Numbered from the stretch's first letter, positions 45,870 through 55,255 are shown. The stretch is DNA of 64,000 bases from Imperialibacter sp040222385 (GCF_040222385.1 NZ_JAVKDF010000056.1:1-64000); one strand, 5' to 3'. Numbers and translations are program-made. Notes: a model not told the origin generated them from the letters alone.

Positions 45870-47057
45870 TTAGTTACCAGTAGAAGCGCTTCTGCGTACC
45901 TCATCAAAAAAAGGAGTGCTTTTTTCCTCTACACATTTAGCTGCATAGAGATAAAGCGCCGCACTCCAGGTTTGCCAGTCCTGCCCCGTAGGTTTTCCGT
46001 CCTGGGCTTTGATCCATTCGTTGAATCCAAACTCGACTGTTCCGGTACTGGAGGAACTGATCAGTTGGGTGAGCGCAACCAGCTTTTTTTCTGCCAGGGC
46101 ATACCTTTTGGCGGCCACCAGTGCGGCAACGTATAACCCACAGATAAATGGCCATATGCCGCCATTGTGGTAGTCGCCGGGCAAGTTAAACGACGCATAA
46201 CGTTCCCGCCAGTCGGTATCTTTAGGCTGAATGAACGGAAAGAAATTAGGAGGGAGCTCCAAAGCCAATTCTCCTCTTCGGCGCATGTCAGCACACTCTT
46301 CCTCTATCCACGAAACCATGTTCTCCGCTCTCGAGGGCGTTGCAAGGCCCGAAAGAATGGCCAGGCTATTGCCAAGCAGGTCGAAACGCTCGCTGCTCAG
46401 AACTTTGTATGACCAGAGGGCAAAGTAGGGTTTGTGCTTCACAACAAGTCCCTCATGTACATGGTGGTGAAGCACACCACCAGTAACAGTGAAAAGACTC
46501 ATTTCATGACAGATTTTATCGGCCCTTTCGTCTTCCCTGAACATCCGCAAGGCGCTGTAATATAGCGTGTTAACGAATAAGCCATAGCCCAGGACCCATT
46601 GCTCGTCCCGCCAGTCGCTGGTGGGCTGCTGTGCCACCAGGCACCCATCCGACGGGCTCTGGTATTCCATCCACAAAAGGGCTTTTTCGGCTGCATCCTG
46701 CAAAAAGTCAGGCTCGTTGACCAGCTGCCTGAAGATGCCCACACCAATAAGAAACAACGGGGTGGTGTCGCTGGCACCACGGTCGTCTTTGTCATGCACC
46801 AGCGAAGCGATATGCCCTTTTCTGGTTTGGTTTTTCGCCAAAGTTGTCAGCACTTTTCGCATGCTTTCAATCAGCTCCTGGTTGCCAGACACAGCAATGC
46901 CGAAAATGGAAAACATCAGGTCTCTGGTGTAGGGCTCAGGGTATCCCCAGCCTGCCGTGCGTGGCAGCCCATGAAAGGGGCCGTGGGCATTGTGCAGGAG
47001 TACTTTCAGTGCGGCTTCTTTGGCTAACTGAACCGTGAGGTTGTTTTCGGTGGTCAT
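45870..47057 (-). CDS. Six-hairpin glycosidase (GH100/amylo-glucosidase-like)
   Basis: The 395 residues have an alpha/alpha six-hairpin layout: YPEPYTRDLMFSIFGIAVSG (catalytic Asp region), SLVHDKDDRGASDTTPLFLIG, LPGDYHNGGIWPF and FNEWIKAQDGKPTGQDWQTWSAALYLYA, which includes the probable catalytic Glu. It resembles neutral invertases and glycogen debranching enzymes. No signal peptide, so cytosolic. It follows a GT4 and a PIG-L gene, so it may degrade the glycan they make. Confidence 0.7.
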   Translation of the reverse strand: MTTENNLTVQLAKEAALKVLLHNAHGPFHGLPRTAGWGYPEPYTRDLMFSIFGIAVSGNQELIESMRKVLTTLAKNQTRKGHIASLVHDKDDRGASDTTPLFLIGVGIFRQLVNEPDFLQDAAEKALLWMEYQSPSDGCLVAQQPTSDWRDEQWVLGYGLFVNTLYYSALRMFREDERADKICHEMSLFTVTGGVLHHHVHEGLVVKHKPYFALWSYKVLSSERFDLLGNSLAILSGLATPSRAENMVSWIEEECADMRRRGELALELPPNFFPFIQPKDTDWRERYASFNLPGDYHNGGIWPFICGLYVAALVAAKRYALAEKKLVALTQLISSSSTGTVEFGFNEWIKAQDGKPTGQDWQTWSAALYLYAAKCVEEKSTPFFDEVRRSASTGN

Positions 47058-47067
47058 GCTTATAGCT

Positions 47068-48210
47068 TTATTTAATCCCCAGTTTGTCCTGCATAATGCT
47101 CACAAACTGCCTGGCCACCACCCGGTAGTCAAAATGCTTCACCACATGCTCCCGGGCAGCCTTTCCCATGGTGTCACGCAGCTTTTCATCTTTCATCAGG
47201 ATCAGCATGTATTTGGCAATATCCTGCACATTGGCCCGGTAGTCGACGGTGCGTGGGGTGGCAAATGCTATTTTGTGGTTCTCTTCAAACCCCGACTCTG
47301 TGCCCAGGATCACCTCGTTGACGACAATTTTTTTGGCTACTTCGGCAAGAAAAGCGGTTTTCTCATGAATGAGCGTATCCAGCATGCCCATGGCCCTGAG
47401 GCTGATCACCGGCTTTCCGCAAGCCCCCGCTTCCACCTGAGGCATACCAAATCCTTCCAAACGGGAAGGGGCGGCATAAATATCACAGGCGCCAATCAGG
47501 TAGGGAATGAAGTTCCTCGAAATGGTATTGGTGGTGTAAATCACGTTTTTGTCGATGCCCAGGTGGGTGGCCAGCTCCAGGTCGGCCAGGTTTTGAAGTT
47601 TGGTGCGGGGCTGTGGCCATACCTTGCACACATATTTCCAGTCGGGTGCTTTGGTGTCGATAATGGCCAGCGCCTGCATCACCTCCTGAGCCCCTTTTGA
47701 CGCAGCGTCGCCGCCCACGGTGAGGATCATCAGCTGGTCAGGGGCAATGCCCAATGCCTCACGCACGGCGATAATTTTAGGATCGTCTTTGCTGAAAGGA
47801 ATGAAGGCGTCGGTATTGCAGCCCACCGGCAGCACCTCAATTTTGTCGCCATGTATGCCGTCTCTCACATACATTTCCTTCACCCAGTTCGACGTCACCA
47901 GTATCAGCGGCAGCGCATTCAGCACCTCCTGGTAGTTGGCAATATAGCCGTCGGCTACCAGCCAGGGCACTGGCTGTATGCCATATCGTTGCGGGTGCAG
48001 CACCAGGTGAGGCGTATGGCCCCAGTAGCCGACGCCCACCACCACATCGGGCTCGAACCATCGGTAGTACCATTCCTTTTCCTGTGCCGATTCAAAGTGT
48101 ACGGCATGGGCATCTACGCCCATCTCCAGCAACCCCTTGTAGAGCAAATCTCCCTGGGTGGCCAGGCCACCAGGCGAGGGCGGGTAATCGTACAATACCA
48201 GTACCTTCAT
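47068..48210 (-). CDS. GT4-family glycosyltransferase
   Basis: I chose the ATG at 48210 (MKVLVLYDYPPSPGGLATQG), since it overlaps the PIG-L stop by four bases; this gives 380 residues. The GT-B fold shows GGLATQGDLLYKGL and, in the second domain, SRLEGFGMPQVEAGACGKPVISL with the E-x7-E motif. It transfers a sugar from an activated donor on the cytoplasmic side. Third GT4 of the island. Confidence 0.85.
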   Translation of the reverse strand: MKVLVLYDYPPSPGGLATQGDLLYKGLLEMGVDAHAVHFESAQEKEWYYRWFEPDVVVGVGYWGHTPHLVLHPQRYGIQPVPWLVADGYIANYQEVLNALPLILVTSNWVKEMYVRDGIHGDKIEVLPVGCNTDAFIPFSKDDPKIIAVREALGIAPDQLMILTVGGDAASKGAQEVMQALAIIDTKAPDWKYVCKVWPQPRTKLQNLADLELATHLGIDKNVIYTTNTISRNFIPYLIGACDIYAAPSRLEGFGMPQVEAGACGKPVISLRAMGMLDTLIHEKTAFLAEVAKKIVVNEVILGTESGFEENHKIAFATPRTVDYRANVQDIAKYMLILMKDEKLRDTMGKAAREHVVKHFDYRVVARQFVSIMQDKLGIK

Positions 48211-48851
48211 GATTTTCTTGATTGCTTGTTGAGCCATTTGCCGGCATCAAACGAATTTTTGAACTGCCAGAACGCTTCTGCTACCGGGGTGGTCTTCGCT
48301 TCCCAGCTGTCTTCCTCAAAGCCGTATATCTGGGTAATGAGGTCATATTTTTGTTGCCACACCGCCTTACTCAGCTTAAAGAAGGCGGTAGCACTTTCCA
48401 CGGCTCTTGGTAGGTAGGCCTTGTCATTGTCTTCGTAGGCAAACAGCCACAGCTCTTTGGTTCTCAGGTCGCCGTTTTGCCACAGTTTAATCACGGCGGT
48501 GCCTGTTTCTTCATGCCTCAGGTGCCGGGTGTATTCCCCTTCCGGGCTGTGGGTAATCACCAGGTCAAACGCCTGCTCAGGCAACAGTTTCAGCACCATT
48601 CGCTCAAACTCTTCTTCCTCTATTGGCCTTTGCTCAGGGTCATCGTTCATGTCGCCCATCACGCCATTGGCGCCCAGGGCCTCCAACACCTTTTGAAACT
48701 TCGGCGCACGGTCAGGGTCCTTTTTTCGGCAAAGGCTCACAATGAAGCAGTCCCACTGAGGGTGGGAGAGAAGGGTGCCGCCCGCCCACAGCGTTTCGTC
48801 GTCGGGATGCGCCACAACGATCAGGCATGTCTTAGTCTTTCTGGTTTTCAA
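48207..48851 (-). CDS. PIG-L family deacetylase
   Basis: The 214 residues have the zinc-binding AHPDDE motif (14-19), a second metal region HLRHEE, and the Rossmann-like LmbE fold. It removes the N-acetyl group from GlcNAc-type substrates. It is coupled to the GT4 by a four-base overlap; a GT4 plus PIG-L pair can make a modified sugar headgroup or low-molecular thiol, but a bacillithiol-type BshA/BshB pairing is not clear here. Confidence 0.85.
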   Translation of the reverse strand: MKTRKTKTCLIVVAHPDDETLWAGGTLLSHPQWDCFIVSLCRKKDPDRAPKFQKVLEALGANGVMGDMNDDPEQRPIEEEEFERMVLKLLPEQAFDLVITHSPEGEYTRHLRHEETGTAVIKLWQNGDLRTKELWLFAYEDNDKAYLPRAVESATAFFKLSKAVWQQKYDLITQIYGFEEDSWEAKTTPVAEAFWQFKNSFDAGKWLNKQSRKS

Positions 48852-48956
48852 TTTGTGTAGTTAAGTTCGTGAGCCTGTTTTATTGGTAATTGGAGCGACT
48901 GTATGCCGCTGTTTGCATCCGTCATCATGAAGCCATTCAGGCATTGAAGTCAACTG

Positions 48957-49091
48957 TTACATTCTCTTTCTGAACCGGTTGGCCATCACCACTGCGCCCA
49001 CAAAAAATACGAGGAAGGCGATCCACCAAAACGGCCCCATTCCCCAGAGAGAGTAGTCCATCATGTCCATTCCGTTGTCGGCGTGTTGCAT
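48957..49091 (-). CDS. Small Met/Trp-rich membrane protein
   Basis: This 44-residue gene reads MQHADNGMDMMDYSLWGMGP, then one transmembrane helix, and ends NRFRKRM. The Met and His cluster at the N-terminus could bind copper. It has no room for a fold beyond one helix. It lies between the CsbD-associated hypothetical and the PIG-L gene. Confidence 0.6.
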   Translation of the reverse strand: MQHADNGMDMMDYSLWGMGPFWWIAFLVFFVGAVVMANRFRKRM

Positions 49092-49182
49092 ATTTTCAGT
49101 GGTTTAAGGTGTCGGTGCTGTTAGCGACGTGTGCCAGCCCGCATTCTATTCGGGCATCCTTTATTGCCCTGATCTATCACTT

Positions 49183-49449
49183 TTATTTACTCATCCGCTT
49201 TGTTGGCCCGGTGTCGGCCAGCTCATTTTTCTGCGCCAGCGCAGTATGCTTTTGAGCCATTGAGGTCTTTTCGCTCGCTTTTCCGAGGTCTCCGGCTGCA
49301 TAATGCAGGGCCGCTTCCAGGTGGAGTTTGGCTGCTGCCTGCAGCTGCACGGCTATTTTCCGGTGATTGACAACCACTCTTGAGGTATCATCGGATGTTG
49401 TCTGAGGGGCTTTTTTAGAAACAGTTGGCGTCGTCGTCATAGCTTTCAT
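49183..49449 (-). CDS. Small helical hypothetical protein
   Basis: I chose the ATG at 49449 (MKAMTTTPTVSKKAPQ), giving 88 residues. A polar Thr/Ser-rich start is followed by one long amphipathic helix pair (HRKIAVQLQAAAKLHLEAALHYAAGDLGKASEKTSMAQKHTALAQK). It may be a small histone-like or coiled-coil stress protein. Unrecognised. Confidence 0.5.
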   Translation of the reverse strand: MKAMTTTPTVSKKAPQTTSDDTSRVVVNHRKIAVQLQAAAKLHLEAALHYAAGDLGKASEKTSMAQKHTALAQKNELADTGPTKRMSK

Positions 49450-49654
49450 TATCAAGACTAATAGATTGATAGAAGTGGATGGCAAAGTTGGTGAAGTCAG
49501 CACCTATCGCTTTACATTATCGGGTCATTTCTTACGCAATTCACTGATTACCAAGCAGCAGGTAATGTATAATTGCGCCGGGTCAGCTCAGCTGCCTCCC
49601 GTTTGCGCAGTGTCACCCTTTCCATGCTGAGCGTTTGCACCTGCCTTAGGCAGT

Positions 49655-49864
49655 TTAAAGCTTGCTGATGATATCTATTATTTCCGACTGGCTTTTGTTA
49701 AGTCGCCTGGAGATTTTTCTAAGCAATTTCTCTTCTCCTCCCAACTCAAACTTCAGGTCGTCGTCAGTCAGCAGCCCATGCCTCGCCTTGAGTAGCCTTG
49801 CCTGGTGGAACCAGTTGCCGGTTATTCTAAATATGCCTCCTGTGTTTGCTTCCACTGTCTTCAT
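49655..49864 (-). CDS. CsbD-like stress protein, second copy
   Basis: I chose the ATG at 49864 (MKTVEANTGGIFRITGNWF), giving 69 residues with the CsbD pattern ITGNWFHQARLLKARHGLLTDDDLKFELGGEEKLL. It is a paralog of the gene at 36878 in the same island. Both have the 37-bp TTACA element at a similar distance (here 49925-49961). Confidence 0.7.
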   Translation of the reverse strand: MKTVEANTGGIFRITGNWFHQARLLKARHGLLTDDDLKFELGGEEKLLRKISRRLNKSQSEIIDIISKL

Positions 49865-49924
49865 TGTAGCATTAGTTATCTGACTTATTAACTTCCAAAG
49901 GTCTGTCAAACTGACCTTGAAATC

Positions 49925-49961
49925 CTTACATCCAGATTGAAGAGTGTTACATATCTTACAG
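49925..49961 (-). promoter_or_regulatory. 37-bp tandem TTACA element upstream of the second CsbD gene
   Basis: CTTACA at 49925 and GTTACATATCTTACAG at 49946-49961, spacing 21. It lies 61-97 bp upstream of the start at 49864. Eight bases, AGAGTGTT, are shared with the copy at 37162 just left of the second block. Confidence 0.65.
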
Positions 49962-50016
49962 ATTTAAAAACGCTCGGTGAAGATGAACGATTCTGACTGC
50001 TGAAGACCTAAAAAAC

Positions 50017-50051
50017 AAAAGGACTGCCTGATTGGATCAGACAGCCCCTTT
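50017..50051 (-). terminator. Terminator of the OmpA-like gene
   Basis: On the minus strand a 16-bp stem (AAAGGGGCTGTCTGAT with its complement, three G-T pairs) closes over a CCA loop. A T-rich stretch follows (TTTTGTTTTTTAG). It lies 29 bases after the stop at 50080. Confidence 0.88.
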
Positions 50052-50079
50052 GCATTGTTATTATTTGAAAACAGAAGCC

Positions 50080-52131
50080 TTATCTGGCAGGAATAATGTC
50101 GATAAGAACCGTTCTGTTGTAAAACCTTTCCTCTGGCCATTTGTTTTCGAAAGGCATCATCCTATCTTCTTCGCCAAAGCCCAAAACCTTGAAAGTTACG
50201 TCAGATCTGCCGCTTTTAGAAAGGGCCTTTTCGAGGATGGATTTCACATCATTGGCTCTTGCCAGAGACAACTCCTCATTGTGGGCAGCATCTCCGATGA
50301 CGTCGGTATGACCATGGATAATCACTGTTCCTCCCTGTGGAATCTTAGGAGTAACGATTTCAGTGAGGTATTTTTCATACATGGCAATGGCAGTGGAATT
50401 GTTGAACTCATAAATGACACTGTATCTCATCCCCATCTCATCCACTTCCGGTGTCCACAGCACCATGTTGACAGTAGCCTCTTTTCTCACCGTTTTGCCG
50501 TCTGGTGTTTGCCCGATCATGGTTACTTCGTACTCACCTTTGGGGGTAGTACCTAAAATGGACTTACCTGGGATATTGACCAGCTCTCTTGTAAATGGAC
50601 CAAAAGACTGTGCTTTCCCCTGCTCGTCTTTGATGTCCAGCGACCACGACTCAAAAGCTTCGTCGGCACCGTCGACACGGAATGACACGTAGCTGTCGAT
50701 AGGAGCTATCTGCACCGCTACGAATTCAACTGGCTTCAGTGGCGCTTCTGGTCCGCTCTGGAACTCCATAAGCATCGCAGGAGAGCTGCTTTCTATAGAC
50801 ACCCTGCGGTCTTCCTGTTGTAACAGCACAAGCTCCTCGGTGCCACCTGGCTGCTGCGAAGGTATTTTGGACTTGCTTCTGCCATCGACCGAAATTCTTG
50901 ATGCATTGATACCAAATACGTCAACAAGATACGTTTTAATGGAAGTTGCCATTTCCCTGGCATCTGCAGGACTTGTTCTTGAAGAGCCCACCAGGTTAAT
51001 GGTAGCTTGCGGGTTTTTGCCCATTCTGTCGCCAAGGATATTCAGCACGTTGTAGTAGACTACCATTCCACGATCCGAGCGACCTGTCAGGTGCTTGGGA
51101 GTAAACACTTCCAGCTGATCTTCTTTAAAGTCTTTGACCTGATTTTTGGTGATTGTCACATATCTGTCAGGAATTTGGGTTGACCCTAAATCAAAGAACA
51201 CATAGTTACGCAAAGGGAAGGTTTCTCTCACCCTGCGCTCTACCGGAATATTGGCTGGTGAGATCACTGTGAACTGAACCTCTGGAACTCCTACTGGTGC
51301 CATCTCCTCCGGTACTGGAGGAACGTCCTTCATTATTTCCTTGCCTCTGCCAAACTTAAGGGCAGCCCCTAACCTAACAGTCGTATTGTGCCATGTCTCG
51401 TTAGACCTTGGATCCTGACCGAATTGGGGTTGAAAACTAGCGAATGGAGAGAGCACGAATTGTGTTTTGTGCTGCTGAGACGACAATTGAATATCATACC
51501 CGGCACCTACCTGCATAGAAATAACAGTTTTCTCGATGTTGCTGAAATCACCCTTTACCGGGGCGGTAGCTGCCTGGTCAGGAAAAGCAGGATTGATACC
51601 CAGCTCGTAGGTAAAGGCACTTGTTCTGTTAAAGGCAAACCTTGGGCCAGCATACAGGTAGAAGTCTGATTTGAAAGGAGCAAACCTCAGGCTTGGCTCA
51701 ATGGAAATGTAGCTCAGATTTGTCGACAAGTCGGCAGGACAGTTGCAGGGGGTGAGTACCTGATCCCACGTGCCTTTGCGGCTGTCGTACCCGCCTTGGA
51801 GAATGACTCCAAATCGAGTGTCTGGTTTGTAGAACTCGATAGAAGGAGCCACGTACAAGCCTAGGCCTTTTCCATGCCTGAAGGCTGCCGGAACTGTCAG
51901 GTCGTTATTCAACTCCTGCGTAGTGCCTCTGTAGAAATTAAAGTTTGCGCCCGCTGCTACACCAAAGTGCCAGCTGGGTCTGGTGTACTCCGTAGTTGAA
52001 GCGTCCTGCGCCTGAAGAGGCGCCATCATCCCTGTCAAAATCAAAGCACTGAAAATAAGGGAAAGCATTGTCAGGCTGTATAAGGCTTGCGATGGTTGCA
52101 ATACCTTTTTGTAATTAGTTATAGTTTTCAT
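50080..52131 (-). CDS. OmpA-family outer-membrane protein
   Basis: I chose the ATG at 52131 (MKTITNYKKVLQPSQALYSL), which has a signal peptide to about LQAQ40; this gives 683 residues. A beta-barrel domain (TRPSWHFGVAAGANFNFYRG to AALKFGRG) is followed by a middle region and a C-terminal OmpA peptidoglycan-binding domain (VIIHGHTDVIGDAAHNEELSLARANDVKSIL). It links the outer membrane to the cell wall. The reading frame stays open upstream for another 495 bases; that part is listed separately as a DUF3494 remnant. Confidence 0.8.
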   Translation of the reverse strand: MKTITNYKKVLQPSQALYSLTMLSLIFSALILTGMMAPLQAQDASTTEYTRPSWHFGVAAGANFNFYRGTTQELNNDLTVPAAFRHGKGLGLYVAPSIEFYKPDTRFGVILQGGYDSRKGTWDQVLTPCNCPADLSTNLSYISIEPSLRFAPFKSDFYLYAGPRFAFNRTSAFTYELGINPAFPDQAATAPVKGDFSNIEKTVISMQVGAGYDIQLSSQQHKTQFVLSPFASFQPQFGQDPRSNETWHNTTVRLGAALKFGRGKEIMKDVPPVPEEMAPVGVPEVQFTVISPANIPVERRVRETFPLRNYVFFDLGSTQIPDRYVTITKNQVKDFKEDQLEVFTPKHLTGRSDRGMVVYYNVLNILGDRMGKNPQATINLVGSSRTSPADAREMATSIKTYLVDVFGINASRISVDGRSKSKIPSQQPGGTEELVLLQQEDRRVSIESSSPAMLMEFQSGPEAPLKPVEFVAVQIAPIDSYVSFRVDGADEAFESWSLDIKDEQGKAQSFGPFTRELVNIPGKSILGTTPKGEYEVTMIGQTPDGKTVRKEATVNMVLWTPEVDEMGMRYSVIYEFNNSTAIAMYEKYLTEIVTPKIPQGGTVIIHGHTDVIGDAAHNEELSLARANDVKSILEKALSKSGRSDVTFKVLGFGEEDRMMPFENKWPEERFYNRTVLIDIIPAR

Positions 52132-52590
52132 TTTGTGATAAAAGTTTTTAATGAAGTGTGTAACCAGCTGATAACTGGTGAGCATACTGCTGTTGCAATT
52201 GGCGGCCGACATTACTGTCATGGGCATGAGTGGTTGCAGGTTTCCACTGAATGAAGTGCCAGCACCGATACTGATGATGCCGTCAGCTTTCCAAAAGATA
52301 TTTTTTGCCTGCGCTCCTCCTGTAAGTACCACATTGCCTCCGTGGCTACCTACAGTTGTAATTTGATGAGAAGCCTCAAATACCCAAACGGCATTGGCGT
52401 CTCCACCGGCATCAAGTGTCAGGTCTCCGTTTTGAATGATAAAGCTATCGGCTTTGTAGGTACCTGGCATGAGATTCAAACCACCCATGTCGCCTGATAT
52501 GGCCACAGCCATGGCTGCTGCCGTCGGAGGGTTTTTCCCTCCGGCGAACAGAAGCTTAGCTGACTGCATTGGTTTAGATGCGGTCTTCAT
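52132..52590 (-). pseudogene. DUF3494 fragment in frame with the OmpA gene
   Basis: The frame preceding the OmpA start encodes MKTASKPMQSAKLLFAGG, then a DUF3494 C-terminal half: NLMPGTYKADSFIIQNGDLTLDAGGDANAVWVFE, GGAQAKNIFWKADGIISIG. It resembles the end of the adjacent 904-residue-frame gene (LQNGDLTLDAQGDENAVWIF). The N-terminal half of the domain and any signal peptide are missing. No stop separates it from the OmpA signal peptide, which would be useless in mid-protein. So it is most likely a truncated paralog whose stop was lost, though a small intracellular protein cannot be excluded. Confidence 0.55.
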
Positions 52591-52594
52591 GGTA

Positions 52595-55255
52595 TTAATT
52601 TGGAGGTCTGGTAATTGTGTTGGCACTTATCAGTTGTACTGAACCATTTCTGGCCAGCATCCTGCCCTCTGCCACCGAGCCTGCATTCATGGTGATGGAT
52701 GAAAAGGCGAGTACGTTTCCTTTAAAGATCGTGTTGTCGCCAATGGTCGCCGAGCTACTTACTTGCCAAAACACATTCTTGGCTTTTGCTCCACCCGCCA
52801 GGATCACGTTTCCACCTGCGCCACCTACAGAGGTGAAGGCCGATCCAATCTGGAAGATCCAGACGGCATTCTCGTCTCCCTGAGCGTCAAGCGTAAGGTC
52901 ACCATTCTGTAAGAGCATGGTGGTAGCAGATGTCCAGATACCAGGAGCCAGTGTTTGGCCACCAAGGTCTGCAGGCGCTATGGAAGGGGCTGGGGTTGTT
53001 GCGTTTTTAGCGTCATCGTAGGCTTGCACCAGCTCTGACTGAGCCTGGCTAAGCGCAGCGTTGATCCCTGCAGGAGCCACGTCATCGGAGGCATGGAAGG
53101 CACCATTAAAGATGAGACCTGGCCCACCATCCACATCGAAGAAGCCTGTAATAGAAGAGCGTGCTCCGGGATAGATACCGACATTCATGTCATGAATCTC
53201 GCTGGCACCGGCGTTGTTGGTCACACCCACTCCGGCAATGATACCGTATTCAAGTAACGAATTGAGGTTTACTACAGGAGGGCCTAAGGGCGCAACTGTG
53301 CTAAAGCTCCATACGTGATTACTGGCAATGGAAATGCCGCCTACACTCTTGGCTACAGTTGTAATGGTAGCAGTATAAGAGTTACCAGACAGCAGATTGC
53401 TTGTCGGCGTGAAACTCGCTGTGGTTCCAGTGTAGCTAACTGCACCTGCCACGCTATTTGTACCTTGCATGAGCGTAAATGAGGCGCTGGTGATAGTCAG
53501 CGGATCCATTGATTCACTGAAAGAAGCCGTAACTACTTTGTTCAGGGGAACACCACTTGCCAGGTTCAAAGGATCGGTGGAAATAACAGTCGGAACCGTA
53601 CCTGCGCTAAAGCTCCATGCGTAATTGCTGGCAATCGCTACACCAGCCTGGCTCTTCGCTACGGTTGTAATAGTAGCAGTATAAGAGCTACCTGCCAGCA
53701 AGTTGCTGGTGGGCGTAAAGCTGGCCGTTGTGCCTGTGTAGTTGACAGTTCCAGCCACTGCATTGGTTCCCTGCATAAGGGTAAACGACGAAGTAGTAAT
53801 GGTTGAAGGATCCATCGCCTCACTGAAAGTAGCGTTGATGACCTTGTTAAGAGGAACACCTGTAGCAAGATTCAGAGGGTCAGTAGAAACCACAGTAGGA
53901 ATCACTCCCACATCAAAGCTCCATCCAAAGTCAGCGCCCATCGCAAAACCAGCCTGGCTGGCAGCGCCTGTCGTTATGTTGGCGGTATACGTAGTTGCTA
54001 CTACAAGCGGGCTTGTTGGCGTGAAGGTAGCCGTGGTGCCCGAGTAACTAACAGTACCTGCAATCACATTGGTACCCTGCATCAGGGTAAATGTCGAAGA
54101 GGTAATTGTTGCAGGATTCATGGCTTCGCTGAAGCTGGCACTGATCACCTTATTGGTAGGCACACCGGTAGCAAGGTTCAACGGGTCTGTTGAAACCACC
54201 GTTGGAAGTACGCCTGTGTCAAAATTCCACACATAGTTGCCCGCCAGAGGAATACCTACAGGATTGGCTGCTGCGTTCGTAACAGTAGCGGTGTAAGTAG
54301 TACCTGGTGAAAGGGGGCTTGTTGGCGTGAAAGTAGCCTTAGTGCCTGAGTAGGCAACCGCACCAGGAACTGATATCGTGCCTTGCTTTACTGTAAACGA
54401 TGTGGATGTGATGGTCAGGGGATCCATGGCCTCACTAAAGTCGGCCTCAATTACCTGGTTCAGCAGTACGCCTGTAGCCAGATTGATTGGTGAAGTAGTC
54501 GTTACGGCGGGCAGCATGCCAGTGTTAAAGGTCCAGACATAATCAGCTGCAACTGCTTCACCCGTAAGATTCATGGCATCGGTCGTAATAGTGGCCGAAT
54601 AGTCTGTGTCGGGTAAAAGATCAATAGAAGGCGTAAATGAAGCCGTCATGCCATCGTAGGTAATCACCCCGGTAACCTGTGTTGTTCCATTCATGAGTGT
54701 GAAAGAGGTGCCATTGATCATCAATGGATCCATTGCTTCACTGAATGTGGCTGTTACTACTTTGTTGAGCAGAATATTGGTGCTCAGGTTGAAAGGATCT
54801 GTCGAAACCACTGTCGGCGATGCGTTTGTGGTGAAGATCCACACATACGGTGCTTGCAGGAAGTTACCATTTTGATCCTTCGCCGTCGGTGCTACTGTGG
54901 CGGTGTACTCAACGCCTGGGCTGAGATTTTCTGCCGGCGTAAAGCTTACCGTAAAGGTAGCAGCATCATACAACACCGTGCCTTCCATTTCTGCCAGACC
55001 TCGCCCTGATGGAGATGCTCCTCCAAGGCTGAACGTAGCCTGAGTGATAGAGGCGGGATTCATTGCCTCGTTGAAAGTCGCTGAAACGACCTGATCAAGT
55101 GGCACATCGACTGCGCCAGCCACGGGATCCGTGGAAACAATCACAGGGCAAAGTCCTACTAAGCCCTCATTTTCATCTTTACACCCTACAATCAGGACGG
55201 CAAAAAATAATGCCGTCAGGGCGGATTTCCATAGCTTGTTTTTAGTTTTTTTCAT
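52595..55255 (-). CDS. Lipoprotein with six Ig-like domains and DUF3494 domain
   Basis: I chose the ATG at 55255 (MKKTKNKLWKSALTALFFAV), giving 886 residues with lipobox LIVGC. Six Big_5-type Ig domains follow; most start P-T-V-[VI]-S-T-D-P and contain a FSEAMDP strand. The last 240 residues are a complete DUF3494 ice-binding-like domain. It is the paralog of the gene at 28212, with one more Ig domain. The 37-bp element lies 233-269 bp upstream. The OmpA gene follows. Confidence 0.85.
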   Translation of the reverse strand: MKKTKNKLWKSALTALFFAVLIVGCKDENEGLVGLCPVIVSTDPVAGAVDVPLDQVVSATFNEAMNPASITQATFSLGGASPSGRGLAEMEGTVLYDAATFTVSFTPAENLSPGVEYTATVAPTAKDQNGNFLQAPYVWIFTTNASPTVVSTDPFNLSTNILLNKVVTATFSEAMDPLMINGTSFTLMNGTTQVTGVITYDGMTASFTPSIDLLPDTDYSATITTDAMNLTGEAVAADYVWTFNTGMLPAVTTTSPINLATGVLLNQVIEADFSEAMDPLTITSTSFTVKQGTISVPGAVAYSGTKATFTPTSPLSPGTTYTATVTNAAANPVGIPLAGNYVWNFDTGVLPTVVSTDPLNLATGVPTNKVISASFSEAMNPATITSSTFTLMQGTNVIAGTVSYSGTTATFTPTSPLVVATTYTANITTGAASQAGFAMGADFGWSFDVGVIPTVVSTDPLNLATGVPLNKVINATFSEAMDPSTITTSSFTLMQGTNAVAGTVNYTGTTASFTPTSNLLAGSSYTATITTVAKSQAGVAIASNYAWSFSAGTVPTVISTDPLNLASGVPLNKVVTASFSESMDPLTITSASFTLMQGTNSVAGAVSYTGTTASFTPTSNLLSGNSYTATITTVAKSVGGISIASNHVWSFSTVAPLGPPVVNLNSLLEYGIIAGVGVTNNAGASEIHDMNVGIYPGARSSITGFFDVDGGPGLIFNGAFHASDDVAPAGINAALSQAQSELVQAYDDAKNATTPAPSIAPADLGGQTLAPGIWTSATTMLLQNGDLTLDAQGDENAVWIFQIGSAFTSVGGAGGNVILAGGAKAKNVFWQVSSSATIGDNTIFKGNVLAFSSITMNAGSVAEGRMLARNGSVQLISANTITRPPN

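Noticed and set aside
47068..48851. Bacillithiol biosynthesis (BshA/BshB) for the GT4 plus PIG-L pair
   Set aside because: No BshC-like gene is present and the GT4 lacks clear BshA features; a general glycan role fits the neighbours better.
52132..52626. Treating the 848-residue frame as one DUF3494-OmpA fusion protein
   Set aside because: A signal peptide begins at internal Met166, and the upstream domain is incomplete and lacks its own signal.
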